Shown in pieces: positions 1-7,952 of a stretch of DNA of 7,952 nt. Position numbers and translations under genes: made by a program. Each line of letters begins with the position of its first letter. Within the stretch, counting starts at the first letter, position 1. The DNA comes from Candidatus Dormiibacterota bacterium (GTDB taxonomy: Bacteria; Chloroflexota; Dormibacteria; UBA8260), in the NCBI GenBank assembly GCA_955652455.1, contig CATPBU010000335.1, positions 1 to 7,952 on the forward strand, written 5' to 3'. The notes under the pieces are model-generated. The model did no database searches, had not been told where the DNA came from, and saw nothing but the letters and a program-made list of their open reading frames with translations.

Positions 1-1
1 G

Positions 2-145
2 CTGATCTGGGCGGGCGTCGGGATGATGCTGCTGATCGCGGCCGAGGAGCTGCTGACGCTGTTCCTGACGCTCGAGATGATGACCCTCTGCCTCTACCTG
101 ACGACCTCGTTCGAAAAGGACCGCCGCCGGTCGGCCGAGGGGGGC
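2..145 (+). pseudogene. nuoN: NuoN fragment (NADH-quinone oxidoreductase subunit N), broken at its 3' side
   Basis: About 48 codons, open to the left edge, resemble the part of NuoN around the conserved 'LxxLFLxLE' helix. The reading contains [15 protein letters not shown], then [13 protein letters not shown], then a charged loop ending SAEGG. NuoN is a proton-pumping membrane subunit of respiratory complex I, and in the family this loop is followed by a KYF-type motif that opens the next helix. Here the expected KYF never appears: after base 145 the frame gives residues unlike NuoN ([10 protein letters not shown]...) and continues out of frame through uvrA to a TGA at 368-370. Only an internal slice of a roughly 480-residue protein is therefore present. 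The 5' part may lie outside the window, but the 3' part is missing at this locus. The family call rests on a short but characteristic stretch; Mrp antiporter or NuoM/NuoL paralogues are less likely. Confidence 0.72.
139..145 (+). other. nuoN/uvrA junction at a G-run
   Basis: NuoN-like coding in frame 2 ends with SAEGG, and UvrA-compatible coding in frame 1 appears to begin with GGRIVPL. Both share the bases GGGGGGC at 139-145. A short shared homopolymer with a change of gene and frame is typical of microhomology joining, whether in the cell, during amplification or during assembly. The UvrA side of the boundary is inferred, because the stretch between 139 and 201 lies in a poorly conserved part of UvrA. 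Confidence 0.6.
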
Positions 146-150
146 GCATC

Positions 151-176
151 GTCCCCCTGTCAGATGAACGGGGGAC
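151..176. repeat. Perfect 7-bp inverted repeat next to the junction
   Basis: Arms GTCCCCC (151-157) and GGGGGAC (170-176) are exact reverse complements separated by 12 bases. The preceding G-run (139-144) can pair with the same C block as an alternative. It lies within the open frame that leads into uvrA. There is no T-run, so it is not a convincing intrinsic terminator. Confidence 0.7.
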
Positions 177-199
177 CCCAAGTGGCCAGCCACTTGGGG
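176..199. repeat. Near-perfect 24-bp palindrome (11-bp arms, CA centre)
   Basis: Arms CCCCAAGTGGC (176-186) and GCCACTTGGGG (189-199) are exact reverse complements around a 2-base centre. It ends three bases before the first possible ATG of uvrA and shares base 176 with the preceding inverted repeat. In the uvrA frame it reads PSGQPLG. An 11-bp perfect arm is unlikely by chance in coding DNA. It could be an operator-like site, a mobile hairpin remnant, or a structure that provoked template switching. No transposase is nearby. Confidence 0.75.
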
Positions 200-201
200 A
201 G

Positions 202-2388
<2,187 letters not shown>

Positions 2389-2417
2389 TGCGACTTCCCG
2401 AATCGACGCCCATGAAG

Positions 2418-2423
2418 TACCGT
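2418..2423 (+). promoter_or_regulatory. Likely -10 element, leaderless start of the small gene
   Basis: TACCGT matches TANNNT and ends 7 bases before the ATG at 2431, so a transcript would begin at or next to that codon. The -35 region (around TTCCCG, 2395-2400) matches only weakly. The same arrangement occurs before two other genes here. Confidence 0.45.
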
Positions 2424-2430
2424 GCGTGAG

Positions 2431-2730
2431 ATGGTCCAGTTGGACACCGGGGGTGAGGAGCGGCGCGTGCGGCTCCGCCGTCTCGACGACTGCCTCAACA
2501 TTCTCGAACAGGCACACGAGCTCGACATGACCCTGGTCACAGCGGGCATGGCCGAAGCCCTCAACGAGCGGGTCCCCACCATCCGCGAGGGGATGGTCAT
2601 CGCCGATGCTATCGAGGAGGTGCTTCGCCAGCAGGAGCCCTACATGATCCAGGTCCGCCCGGAGGTGACCCGCCGGGTCCGCCGCCGTCGCGACCCGTTT
2701 GACGTACGGCTTCTGTTGAATCGCCGGTGA
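2431..2730 (+). CDS. Small uncharacterised protein coupled to UPF0182
   Basis: I do not recognise this protein family. The product is 99 residues, or 102 if the GTG at 2422 is used. I prefer the ATG at 2431 because the likely -10 hexamer overlaps the GTG and places a leaderless transcript start at the ATG. There is no membrane segment or signal peptide. The centre (about residues 14-70) looks mainly helical and acidic-amphipathic, with the stretches RRLDDCLNILEQAHELDM and REGMVIADAIEEVLRQQE. The C-terminus is strongly basic (VTRRVRRRRDPF...NRR) and could contact nucleic acid or membrane lipids, which is speculation. Its TGA (2728-2730) overlaps the GTG of the UPF0182 gene in a GTGA, which implies translational coupling and possibly a shared function. 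The frame is uninterrupted and codon use resembles its neighbours, so it is probably a real gene. Confidence 0.75.
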   Translation: MVQLDTGGEERRVRLRRLDDCLNILEQAHELDMTLVTAGMAEALNERVPTIREGMVIADAIEEVLRQQEPYMIQVRPEVTRRVRRRRDPFDVRLLLNRR

Positions 2731-5723
2731 GCGCATTCGGCTTCGACCCGGAGGAGATCCTCCGGCGGCGACGTGGTCCGCGCGTAGTCAGGACGGGAGG
2801 CGGCCCGCCCGCAGGTCGCCGTGGCCGGCGGATCGCGGGCATCGTCATCGTCGCGATCATCGCCGTGGTCATCATCGGCCGTTGGCTGCTCGGGCTGCGA
2901 GCAAGCTACCTCTACTACGCGAGTCTCAACCACACCAACGTCTTCTGGACGCCCTTCATCGCCCAGGTCATCCTGTTCGTGATCGGTGCGCTGATCACCG
3001 GCGGCGGCGTGGCCGTGAGCATCATCGGATGGACGCGGGCGGCGCGCAACCTCGACAAGTACGGCGGCCGGATCGCGTTGTGGGCGGGGATCGGCGTCGC
3101 TGTGATCGCCGCCATCGCTGGAGGCGCATTCCTCGCTGGGCAGTGGCAGGACGTGCTGCTGTGGCTGCACGGGCAGTCGTTCGGGGCCACTGACCCTGTG
3201 TTCCAGCAGGACTACTCGTTCTTTATCTTCACCCTTCCCGTGCTCGACGCCATCCAGGGCCTCCTCTGGGCGGTGGCGATCGTCGGGCTGCTGGGCGCCA
3301 TCGGTTTGGCCGCCGCATCGTTTTCGCTGGCCAACACGCCCAATGAGGTGACCCTGCCTCTCAAGCCGCCCGAGGGGCGGAGCTTCGAGCAGGGATTCAG
3401 CTCGGCGGTCACCCACGCCGGCTTCTGCCTCGCCGGGATCTTTGTCTTGGCCGCATTGGGAGCGCACTTCGGCGTCTACCACTTGGCCACATCGCAGCAC
3501 GACAACTTCGTCGGCCTCGACGCCACCCAGCGCAACGTGACGCGCCCGGTTCTCGGCGTCCTGCAATGGGTCGCGCTGGCGCTCGCCGGCCTCACCCTCG
3601 CACTCGTCCTGGTGCGGCGTTCCCGCAGTGGTGGGTCGAGTGCCGCGATCTTCGGTGGGACCTTGGTGGGGTGGCTCATCCTTGCCGGCGTCGTGCAGGG
3701 AGTGCCCGCGCTCATCTACCAGGGCGCGTCGGTCAACCCCAACGCCCAGGTTGCGCAGACACCGTCGATCAACGACTACCTGGCCACCAGCCGCTACGCA
3801 TGGGCGCTGATGCCGTCCGACGTGCAGGTCCGCACCTTCGGGACGGTCGGTCCGCCCACCCTCGCCGACCTCACTGCCGACCCCGGCACGCTGCGCAATG
3901 TGCGCATCCAGGACGTCACCCAGCTGCCCGACACCTTCAACCAGATCGACCGAAGTCGCAGCTACCAGACGTACCCCACCATCACCGTCGACCGCTACCC
4001 GGCGGCGAGCGGCAGCGGTGCCACCGAGGTGATGCTCGGCCCGCGCGAGATCGCTGAGGGCGACATTCCCAACCCGTCCTTCGTCAACAGCGCGCTCAAC
4101 TACACGCACGGCTATGGGGTCACCGCCGTCTCGGTCAACGCAGTCGCTGCCGAGGGCAAGCCGCAGCTGCTCGTCGGTCAGCAACCCATGAAGCGGGTGG
4201 CGCCCGACGCGCCGCCGGGATTGAGCTTCAACGGAGCCGCCGGTGATCCGCGCATCTACTGCGGTCTGTCGACCACGCAGCCGGTGGTGACGGGCACTCA
4301 GCAGAGCGAGTTCGACTACCCCGCCGGCGGTGGTGACGCCACCTTCCACGCCGGCAGCGAGATGCAGGGCATCGCCGTGAGCAACGTGTTTGACAAGCTG
4401 GCTGTCTCAGTCGACTCCTTCGGTAGTCTCGACCTCTTCCTCAACAACTCGCTCACCGACAACAGCAGGGTGCTCGTCCGTCGCGAGATCAAGAGTCGCA
4501 TCAGCAGCATCGCCCCGTTCCTGAAGGTCGACGGCGATCCGTACGTCGTCGTCGATGACAGCACCGGCCATCTTGATTACATCGCCGATGCGTATGTCCA
4601 GACGGACCGGTTCCCCGAATCGGCGGTCCAGAACGGGTCCTCGTACATGCGCAACGCGGTCAAGGCGGTTGTCGACGCCCGCACCTGTGCGGTGACGCTC
4701 TACGCCGTTGACCTCAACGAGCCGATCACGGCAGCCTGGAACGCCATTTACCCGGGGCTTCTGCAGCCACTCAGCACCATGAACTCGTCGCTTCGGGCGC
4801 ACCTGCGCTACCCCGAGGACCTGTTCACCGCGCAGTCGCACGTGTACGCGAACGTCCACGTCAGCAGCGCATCGGTGTTCTTCAACGGCAGTGACCGTTA
4901 CCGCATCGCGCAGCAACAGCTCAACGGTTCGCAGCAGGACACCACACCCTACTACGTCGATGTCACCCTCCCCGGCGACTCGCAGCCCACCTTCATTCTG
5001 TTCCAGTCTTTCTCACCCGCGAGCACGACCGGAGGCAGCGCCAACAACATGACGGCGTGGCTGGCCGCGCAATCGGACTACACCACGACCAATCATCCCA
5101 AGCTGGTCGCGGTGCCACTCAACAACTCGGTCAACGTTCTCGGCCCCCTGCAGTTCGACAACAACATCAATACCGACCCGATCATCAGCCCGGAGATCAG
5201 CCTGCTCAGCCAGCACGGCTCGTCGGTCATCCTCGGCAACGTGATCATTCTGCCCTTCAACAACGACTCGTTCCTCTACGTCCGCCCGCTGTACGTGCTC
5301 GCCAACGGCTCAGCGGGCGGTACTGCGTTCCCGCAGCTCCATGAGGTGATCGTCGGCACCCAGAACACCGTCGCCCAGGGTCCGTCCTTCGCCCAGGCGC
5401 TGCAGACCTTGCTCAACACCACACAGCCGATCCCGGGGCTGCCGACCGGCACGACGACGCCGACCAATCCGACGACACCGACCAACCCGACGACTCCGCC
5501 GTCGACGGCTAACTTCACCAGCCAGGAATTGGCGCTGCTCAACGATCTTCTGACGCACCAGGCCGCCGCGCAGGCGGCGCTCCAGAAGGGCGACTTCACA
5601 ACCTTCGGCAAGGAGGAGGACCTCGTCAAGGCCGACGCCTCCCAGCTCAGCACGCTCCTTCAGCAAAACCCCAAGCCAACCGCATCGCCGTCCGCGTCGG
5701 CCTCGCCGCGCGCCACCCCGTAG
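2727..5723 (+). CDS. UPF0182 family (COG1615) large membrane protein
   Basis: The 998-residue protein matches UPF0182, a family of unknown function in actinobacteria, cyanobacteria and some others. An Arg-rich cytoplasmic N-terminus (13-35) precedes about seven membrane segments near 36-57, 77-101, 115-137, 168-199, 228-252, 271-297 and 304-331, followed by a large, probably extracytoplasmic, domain. Family hallmarks are FGATDPVFQQDYSFFIF from F152, EFDYP near 530, APFLKVDGDPY at 596-606, the YMRNAVKAVVDA stretch and LRAHLRYPEDLF at 689-700. The end carries a Thr/Pro/Asn linker (about 910-924), a helical segment including AAQAALQKGDFTTFGK as in other members, and a Ser/Pro/Ala tail. The YTDVHARLP-type motif that I recall from typical members is not evident, so this is a divergent member. 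The GTG start overlaps the upstream stop and has no clear ribosome-binding site, which suggests coupled translation. No catalytic residues are known for the family. Confidence 0.93.
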   Translation: MSAFGFDPEEILRRRRGPRVVRTGGGPPAGRRGRRIAGIVIVAIIAVVIIGRWLLGLRASYLYYASLNHTNVFWTPFIAQVILFVIGALITGGGVAVSIIGWTRAARNLDKYGGRIALWAGIGVAVIAAIAGGAFLAGQWQDVLLWLHGQSFGATDPVFQQDYSFFIFTLPVLDAIQGLLWAVAIVGLLGAIGLAAASFSLANTPNEVTLPLKPPEGRSFEQGFSSAVTHAGFCLAGIFVLAALGAHFGVYHLATSQHDNFVGLDATQRNVTRPVLGVLQWVALALAGLTLALVLVRRSRSGGSSAAIFGGTLVGWLILAGVVQGVPALIYQGASVNPNAQVAQTPSINDYLATSRYAWALMPSDVQVRTFGTVGPPTLADLTADPGTLRNVRIQDVTQLPDTFNQIDRSRSYQTYPTITVDRYPAASGSGATEVMLGPREIAEGDIPNPSFVNSALNYTHGYGVTAVSVNAVAAEGKPQLLVGQQPMKRVAPDAPPGLSFNGAAGDPRIYCGLSTTQPVVTGTQQSEFDYPAGGGDATFHAGSEMQGIAVSNVFDKLAVSVDSFGSLDLFLNNSLTDNSRVLVRREIKSRISSIAPFLKVDGDPYVVVDDSTGHLDYIADAYVQTDRFPESAVQNGSSYMRNAVKAVVDARTCAVTLYAVDLNEPITAAWNAIYPGLLQPLSTMNSSLRAHLRYPEDLFTAQSHVYANVHVSSASVFFNGSDRYRIAQQQLNGSQQDTTPYYVDVTLPGDSQPTFILFQSFSPASTTGGSANNMTAWLAAQSDYTTTNHPKLVAVPLNNSVNVLGPLQFDNNINTDPIISPEISLLSQHGSSVILGNVIILPFNNDSFLYVRPLYVLANGSAGGTAFPQLHEVIVGTQNTVAQGPSFAQALQTLLNTTQPIPGLPTGTTTPTNPTTPTNPTTPPSTANFTSQELALLNDLLTHQAAAQAALQKGDFTTFGKEEDLVKADASQLSTLLQQNPKPTASPSASASPRATP
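5454..5498 (+). repeat. 18-bp tandem repeat encoding a TTPTNP linker
   Basis: Two and a half copies of an 18-base unit (5454-5471, 5472-5489, 5490-5498) encode TTPTNP, TTPTNP and TTP. The copies differ only at third codon positions. It forms a flexible Thr/Pro linker between the main extracytoplasmic domain and the C-terminal helical segment of the UPF0182 protein, and such repeats can vary in copy number between strains. Confidence 0.8.
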
Positions 5724-5749
5724 CGCCGCGCCCGGCTGAGGCTGTTGTA

Positions 5750-5755
5750 TAGGCT
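5750..5755 (+). promoter_or_regulatory. Likely -10 element, leaderless start of the hydrolase
   Basis: TAGGCT, overlapping an alternative TATAGG at 5748-5753, ends 6 bases before the GTG at 5762. It lies in the only gap (5724-5761) between the UPF0182 gene and the hydrolase, an AT-richer patch in very GC-rich surroundings. No good -35 is visible. Confidence 0.45.
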
Positions 5756-5761
5756 GCTGGC

Positions 5762-6691
5762 GTGGACGTGATCGCGCCCGGCATCCGCCAGATCGACACC
5801 CTGCTGGGTGGCATGGACCGGATGACTGCTGGATTCCTCGTCGAGGGCACGCAGCCCGCCCTCGTCGAGACCGGGTCGCAGACGAGCGTGCCTGCGGTGC
5901 GCGATGCACTGACCGCGGCGGGCCTGGGTCCTGCGGACCTGCGCTGGATCGTGGTGACGCACATCCATCTCGACCATGCCGGCGGTGTCGGCGACATGGC
6001 CACCGCCTTCCCCAACGCGACCGTTGTCGTCCATGAGCGTGGCGCGCGCCATCTGCTCGACCCCACCCGGCTTATCGACAGTGCCTCGCGCGTCTACGGT
6101 CCGCTGCTCGACGCGCTGTATGGGAGGATGCTGCCAGTCCCAGAAGGACGGCTGGTGGCCGCCGCCGACGGCTACCGCGTCGACCTCGGCGAGGGGCATT
6201 TCCTCACCATGGTCGATTCGCCGGGTCACGCCAAGCACCACCACGCGGTGCTCGACGAGCAGACCGGAACGCTGCTGGTCGGAGATGCGGTCGGCGTCAA
6301 GCTGCCCGACTTCGGCATCCTCCGCCCCGCCACGCCGCCGCCGGACTTCGACCTCGAGCAGGCCACACAGAGCCTGCGCAGGTTCGCCGAGCTGCGCCCC
6401 ACCCAGGTGGTGCTCACCCATTACGGGCCGGTGGACCAGCCGCTCGAGACGCTCATCGAGGCCGAGGACATGCTCAACCAGTGGGTCGAGGTCGCGGAGC
6501 GAACCATGCGCGAGAGCGAGGACACCGGCATCGACGACGTCGCCGCCGCCCTCGCCGATGCGTTCGCCAAGCTGCCGGACGACCTCCCGCCGTCTGTGCG
6601 CGAGAAGTTCGAGGTGCTCAACGGCGTGCATAGCAACGCTGCCGGCATCGTTCGCTACCTATCACTGCGCGAGCCCGCGCACGCGCAGTGA
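5762..6691 (+). CDS. Metallo-beta-lactamase-fold hydrolase
   Basis: The 309-residue protein has a complete set of metal ligands for a dinuclear metallo-beta-lactamase-fold hydrolase: HIHLDH at 67-72 (H67, H69, D71, H72), H156 in SPGHAKHH, D175 in VGDAVG and H220 in LTHYGP. It resembles a subfamily of cytoplasmic hydrolases with a VHERGA...LLDP segment (about residues 92-103) and a TPPPDFDLE segment near 195, for which I know no established substrate. The last 70 or so residues form a helical C-terminal extension ending in an NAAGIVRYL segment. No signal peptide or membrane segment is seen, so it is probably cytoplasmic. The GTG start is supported by the -10-like hexamer just upstream, and the fold begins at once (VIAPGIRQID). 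Its TGA overlaps the GTG of the HtrA-like gene in a GTGA, so the two are probably translated together. Substrate could be a thioester, lactone or phosphoester; the sequence does not say. Confidence 0.93.
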   Translation: MDVIAPGIRQIDTLLGGMDRMTAGFLVEGTQPALVETGSQTSVPAVRDALTAAGLGPADLRWIVVTHIHLDHAGGVGDMATAFPNATVVVHERGARHLLDPTRLIDSASRVYGPLLDALYGRMLPVPEGRLVAAADGYRVDLGEGHFLTMVDSPGHAKHHHAVLDEQTGTLLVGDAVGVKLPDFGILRPATPPPDFDLEQATQSLRRFAELRPTQVVLTHYGPVDQPLETLIEAEDMLNQWVEVAERTMRESEDTGIDDVAAALADAFAKLPDDLPPSVREKFEVLNGVHSNAAGIVRYLSLREPAHAQ

Positions 6692-7740
6692 GCGCCGCCC
6701 GCTCGTCGGGGTCGCGACTCTTGGCGGCCGTGGTGCTGAGCGCCTGCGTCGGCGTCATCGGCGGAGGGCTCGGGGCCTGGGGCGTCTACACGCACTTCGG
6801 GCCCGTCCAGCGGGTGATCACCGAGACCAAAACCGGTGGCGGCAGCATCTCCGTCGGTGACATCGCCGCTGCGGTGCAGCCCTCGCTGGTCACCGTCAGC
6901 ACCGAGGTGGTCAGCGCGGCGCAGCTTGCCGCAGGTGCGGGCACCGGGCTCGCCGAGGGCTTCGCGGTCACTGGCGACGGGCTCATCGTCACCTCGGCGC
7001 GGGCGGTGCGCGGAGCCTCGCGGCTGCGGGTGGCAACGGCCGATGGCAAGGGGTACGACGCCATCATCGCGGCCAGCGACGTCCCCGACGGCATCGTGGT
7101 GTTGCGTGCGGCTGGGGCGACCGGGATGACCCCGCTGAAGATCGCCGCCCAGAATCCGCGCATCGGTGACCTTGCCGTGGTCGCATACCACCCTGCCCTG
7201 GGCACGCTGACCACGCGGAGTGGAGTGGTTGCTGCGGTTGGCGTGAACGCGAGTAACGGTCCGGTCGACCTCGCCGACCTCATCGCCGTCGATTCCAGTT
7301 CGGCCCCGGACGCCGAGGGAGCGCCGCTCGTCGACGGAACCGGGTCGGTCATCGGCGTGGTCACCGTCGTGCCGGCCGCGCCCGGTATCCTGGCCGCGTC
7401 CGGACACGACGCCGCCACGCTCGTGACCGCCGCCCAGCGCGGCTCGCCGGTCTCGGCCGCCAGCTTCGGTGTGACCAGCGTGCTCGTCGACGCGGCGTCA
7501 GCGGCTGCGCTCAACATCCCGACGGGGGCCCTGATCCGCACGGTCAGCGCCACCGGGCCGGCAGCCGGCCTGCTGTTCCCCGGCGACGTGGTCGTCGCCG
7601 TCAACGGCAGTGCGGTGACCTCAGCCACCGGGTTTCAGCCAAGCGATTTCGGACTTCTGGCCGGCGACCGGGCGACGCTCCAGGTGACCGGACCGACCGG
7701 CGTCAGCCGCTCGGTCACGGTGGCGGTCGCCAGCGGCTGA
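6688..7740 (+). CDS. HtrA/DegP-like membrane-anchored protein with PDZ domain, catalytic triad lost
   Basis: The 350-residue protein has the layout of an HtrA (S1C) protease: a short basic N-terminus, one hydrophobic anchor (about 11-34), a trypsin-like double barrel (about 55-230) and a C-terminal PDZ domain (about 255-348, with ALIRTVSATGPAAGLLFPGD and VVAVNG). The active residues seem replaced. The TNNHVV motif reads TSARAV, putting R105 at the His position. The DLAVLK motif reads DGIVVLR, with D134 shifted and G135 at the aligned position. The GNSGGPLV motif reads DAEGAPLV, putting E210 at the nucleophile. The glycine-rich barrel motifs (GFAVTGDGLIVTS, PLVDGTGSVIGVVT) remain, so this is probably a folded, extracytoplasmic pseudoprotease acting as a scaffold, sensor or chaperone. 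LSAC at 17-20 resembles a lipobox, but hydrophobic sequence continues after the Cys, so a membrane anchor is more likely. The alignment is by eye. GTG start overlaps the hydrolase stop. Confidence 0.88.
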   Translation: MSAARSSGSRLLAAVVLSACVGVIGGGLGAWGVYTHFGPVQRVITETKTGGGSISVGDIAAAVQPSLVTVSTEVVSAAQLAAGAGTGLAEGFAVTGDGLIVTSARAVRGASRLRVATADGKGYDAIIAASDVPDGIVVLRAAGATGMTPLKIAAQNPRIGDLAVVAYHPALGTLTTRSGVVAAVGVNASNGPVDLADLIAVDSSSAPDAEGAPLVDGTGSVIGVVTVVPAAPGILAASGHDAATLVTAAQRGSPVSAASFGVTSVLVDAASAAALNIPTGALIRTVSATGPAAGLLFPGDVVVAVNGSAVTSATGFQPSDFGLLAGDRATLQVTGPTGVSRSVTVAVASG

Positions 7741-7778
7741 CGCCTGCGGTGGGCGGTCGCCGGCGAGCGTCGCGCCGC

Positions 7779-7784
7779 TACCAT
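7779..7784 (+). promoter_or_regulatory. Likely -10 element, leaderless start of the last gene
   Basis: TACCAT ends 8 bases before the ATG at 7793, the same geometry as at 2418 and 5750. It lies in the 52-base gap after the HtrA-like gene. That gap also holds a 10-bp palindrome, TCGCCGGCGA (7757-7766), without loop or T-run, which is more plausibly incidental than a terminator. Confidence 0.45.
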
Positions 7785-7792
7785 GCTGCGGG

Positions 7793-7952
7793 ATGGAGAT
7801 AACCTACCTGGGCCTGTCGTGCGTGCGTCTTCGCGGCCGTGACACACAAGTCGTCGTCGACCCACCTGACGGGCAGCTGCCCGGGCTCGGCAAGAGCGGC
7901 CCCGACCTGATCGTCCGCACCGAGGGCCGCACTGACCCGGAGAAGCTCCGCC
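7793..7952 (+). CDS. UlaG-like metallo-beta-lactamase-fold protein, partial, metal motif degenerate
   Basis: The first 53 codons are present and the gene continues beyond the window. The start MEITYLGLSCVRLRG and the following VVVDPP closely resemble the N-terminus of UlaG-like metal-dependent hydrolases, which usually read GHSCFRLRG and VTDPY. About 14 residues after the DP, such proteins have DIVTVSHxHxDH. Here the aligned stretch is DLIVRTEGRTDP (38-49): the first two His become E44 and R46, the Asp is kept (D48) and the last His becomes P49; the early GHS His is also Leu (L8). The fold may be conserved without the metal site. The ATG fits the -10-like hexamer upstream. The missing C-terminal part could still hold other ligands, so loss of activity is an inference. 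Confidence 0.78.
   Translation, partial: MEITYLGLSCVRLRGRDTQVVVDPPDGQLPGLGKSGPDLIVRTEGRTDPEKLR

Noticed and set aside
151..199. Hairpins as a rho-independent terminator of nuoN
   Set aside because: There is no T-run after either hairpin and the nuoN frame is cut in mid-gene, so no natural gene end lies here.
139..201. Insertion sequence or integron attC site
   Set aside because: No transposase or integrase, target duplication or conserved core site is visible; only palindromes are present.
2640..4349. Very long open frame on the minus strand (569 codons), opposite the UPF0182 gene
   Set aside because: It is antisense to a confidently identified protein, its translation is low-complexity and rich in Arg, Asp and Gly without recognisable domains, and such shadows are expected at this GC content.
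6718..6747. Lipoprotein signal (LSAC) in the HtrA-like protein
   Set aside because: The hydrophobic stretch before the Cys is short and hydrophobic residues continue after it, which fits a membrane anchor better.
7757..7766. Palindrome TCGCCGGCGA in the gap before the last gene, as terminator or operator
   Set aside because: It has no loop or T-run, and short CG-rich palindromes are common at this base composition.

Overview
The window is GC-rich (roughly two thirds G+C by eye) and densely coded. All recognisable genes lie on the + strand, with gaps of 33 to 52 bases or 4-base overlaps. GTG starts are common, Shine-Dalgarno sequences are not evident, and TANNNT hexamers sit 6-8 bases before three start codons, which suggests leaderless transcription. 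Together with a UPF0182 protein, this fits a high-GC bacterium such as an actinobacterium or a related soil lineage (Dormibacterota- or Chloroflexota-like). The phylum is a guess; nothing in the window is diagnostic. There are no RNA genes, insertion sequences, CRISPR arrays or phage genes.

Layout. Bases 2-145 encode an internal piece of NuoN (complex I subunit N). That frame is broken at a run of six Gs (139-144), after which the sequence reads, in a different frame, as UvrA starting near the end of its UvrB-binding domain. Two perfect inverted repeats (151-176 and 176-199) lie directly after the break. The rest of uvrA, including both zinc modules, both ABC signatures and the second Walker A, runs to 2388. 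A small uncharacterised gene (2431-2730) follows and overlaps by 4 bases with a 998-residue UPF0182 membrane protein (2727-5723). Next is a complete metallo-beta-lactamase-fold hydrolase (5762-6691), overlapping by 4 bases with a membrane-anchored HtrA/DegP-like protein with a PDZ domain whose catalytic triad is lost (6688-7740). A UlaG-like metallo-beta-lactamase-fold gene, apparently without its metal-binding residues, starts at 7793 and runs off the end.

How the genes relate. Two GTGA overlaps define two translationally coupled pairs: small protein + UPF0182, and hydrolase + HtrA-like protein. Each pair, and the last gene, has its own likely -10 element, so the region looks like a series of short transcription units rather than one long operon. 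No shared pathway is evident; UPF0182 and the HtrA-like protein both point to the cell envelope.

Most notable points: the nuoN/uvrA chimeric junction, which is either an assembly or amplification artefact or a real deletion that disables both genes; the dead-triad HtrA-like protein; and the adjacent metal-site-less UlaG-like protein.
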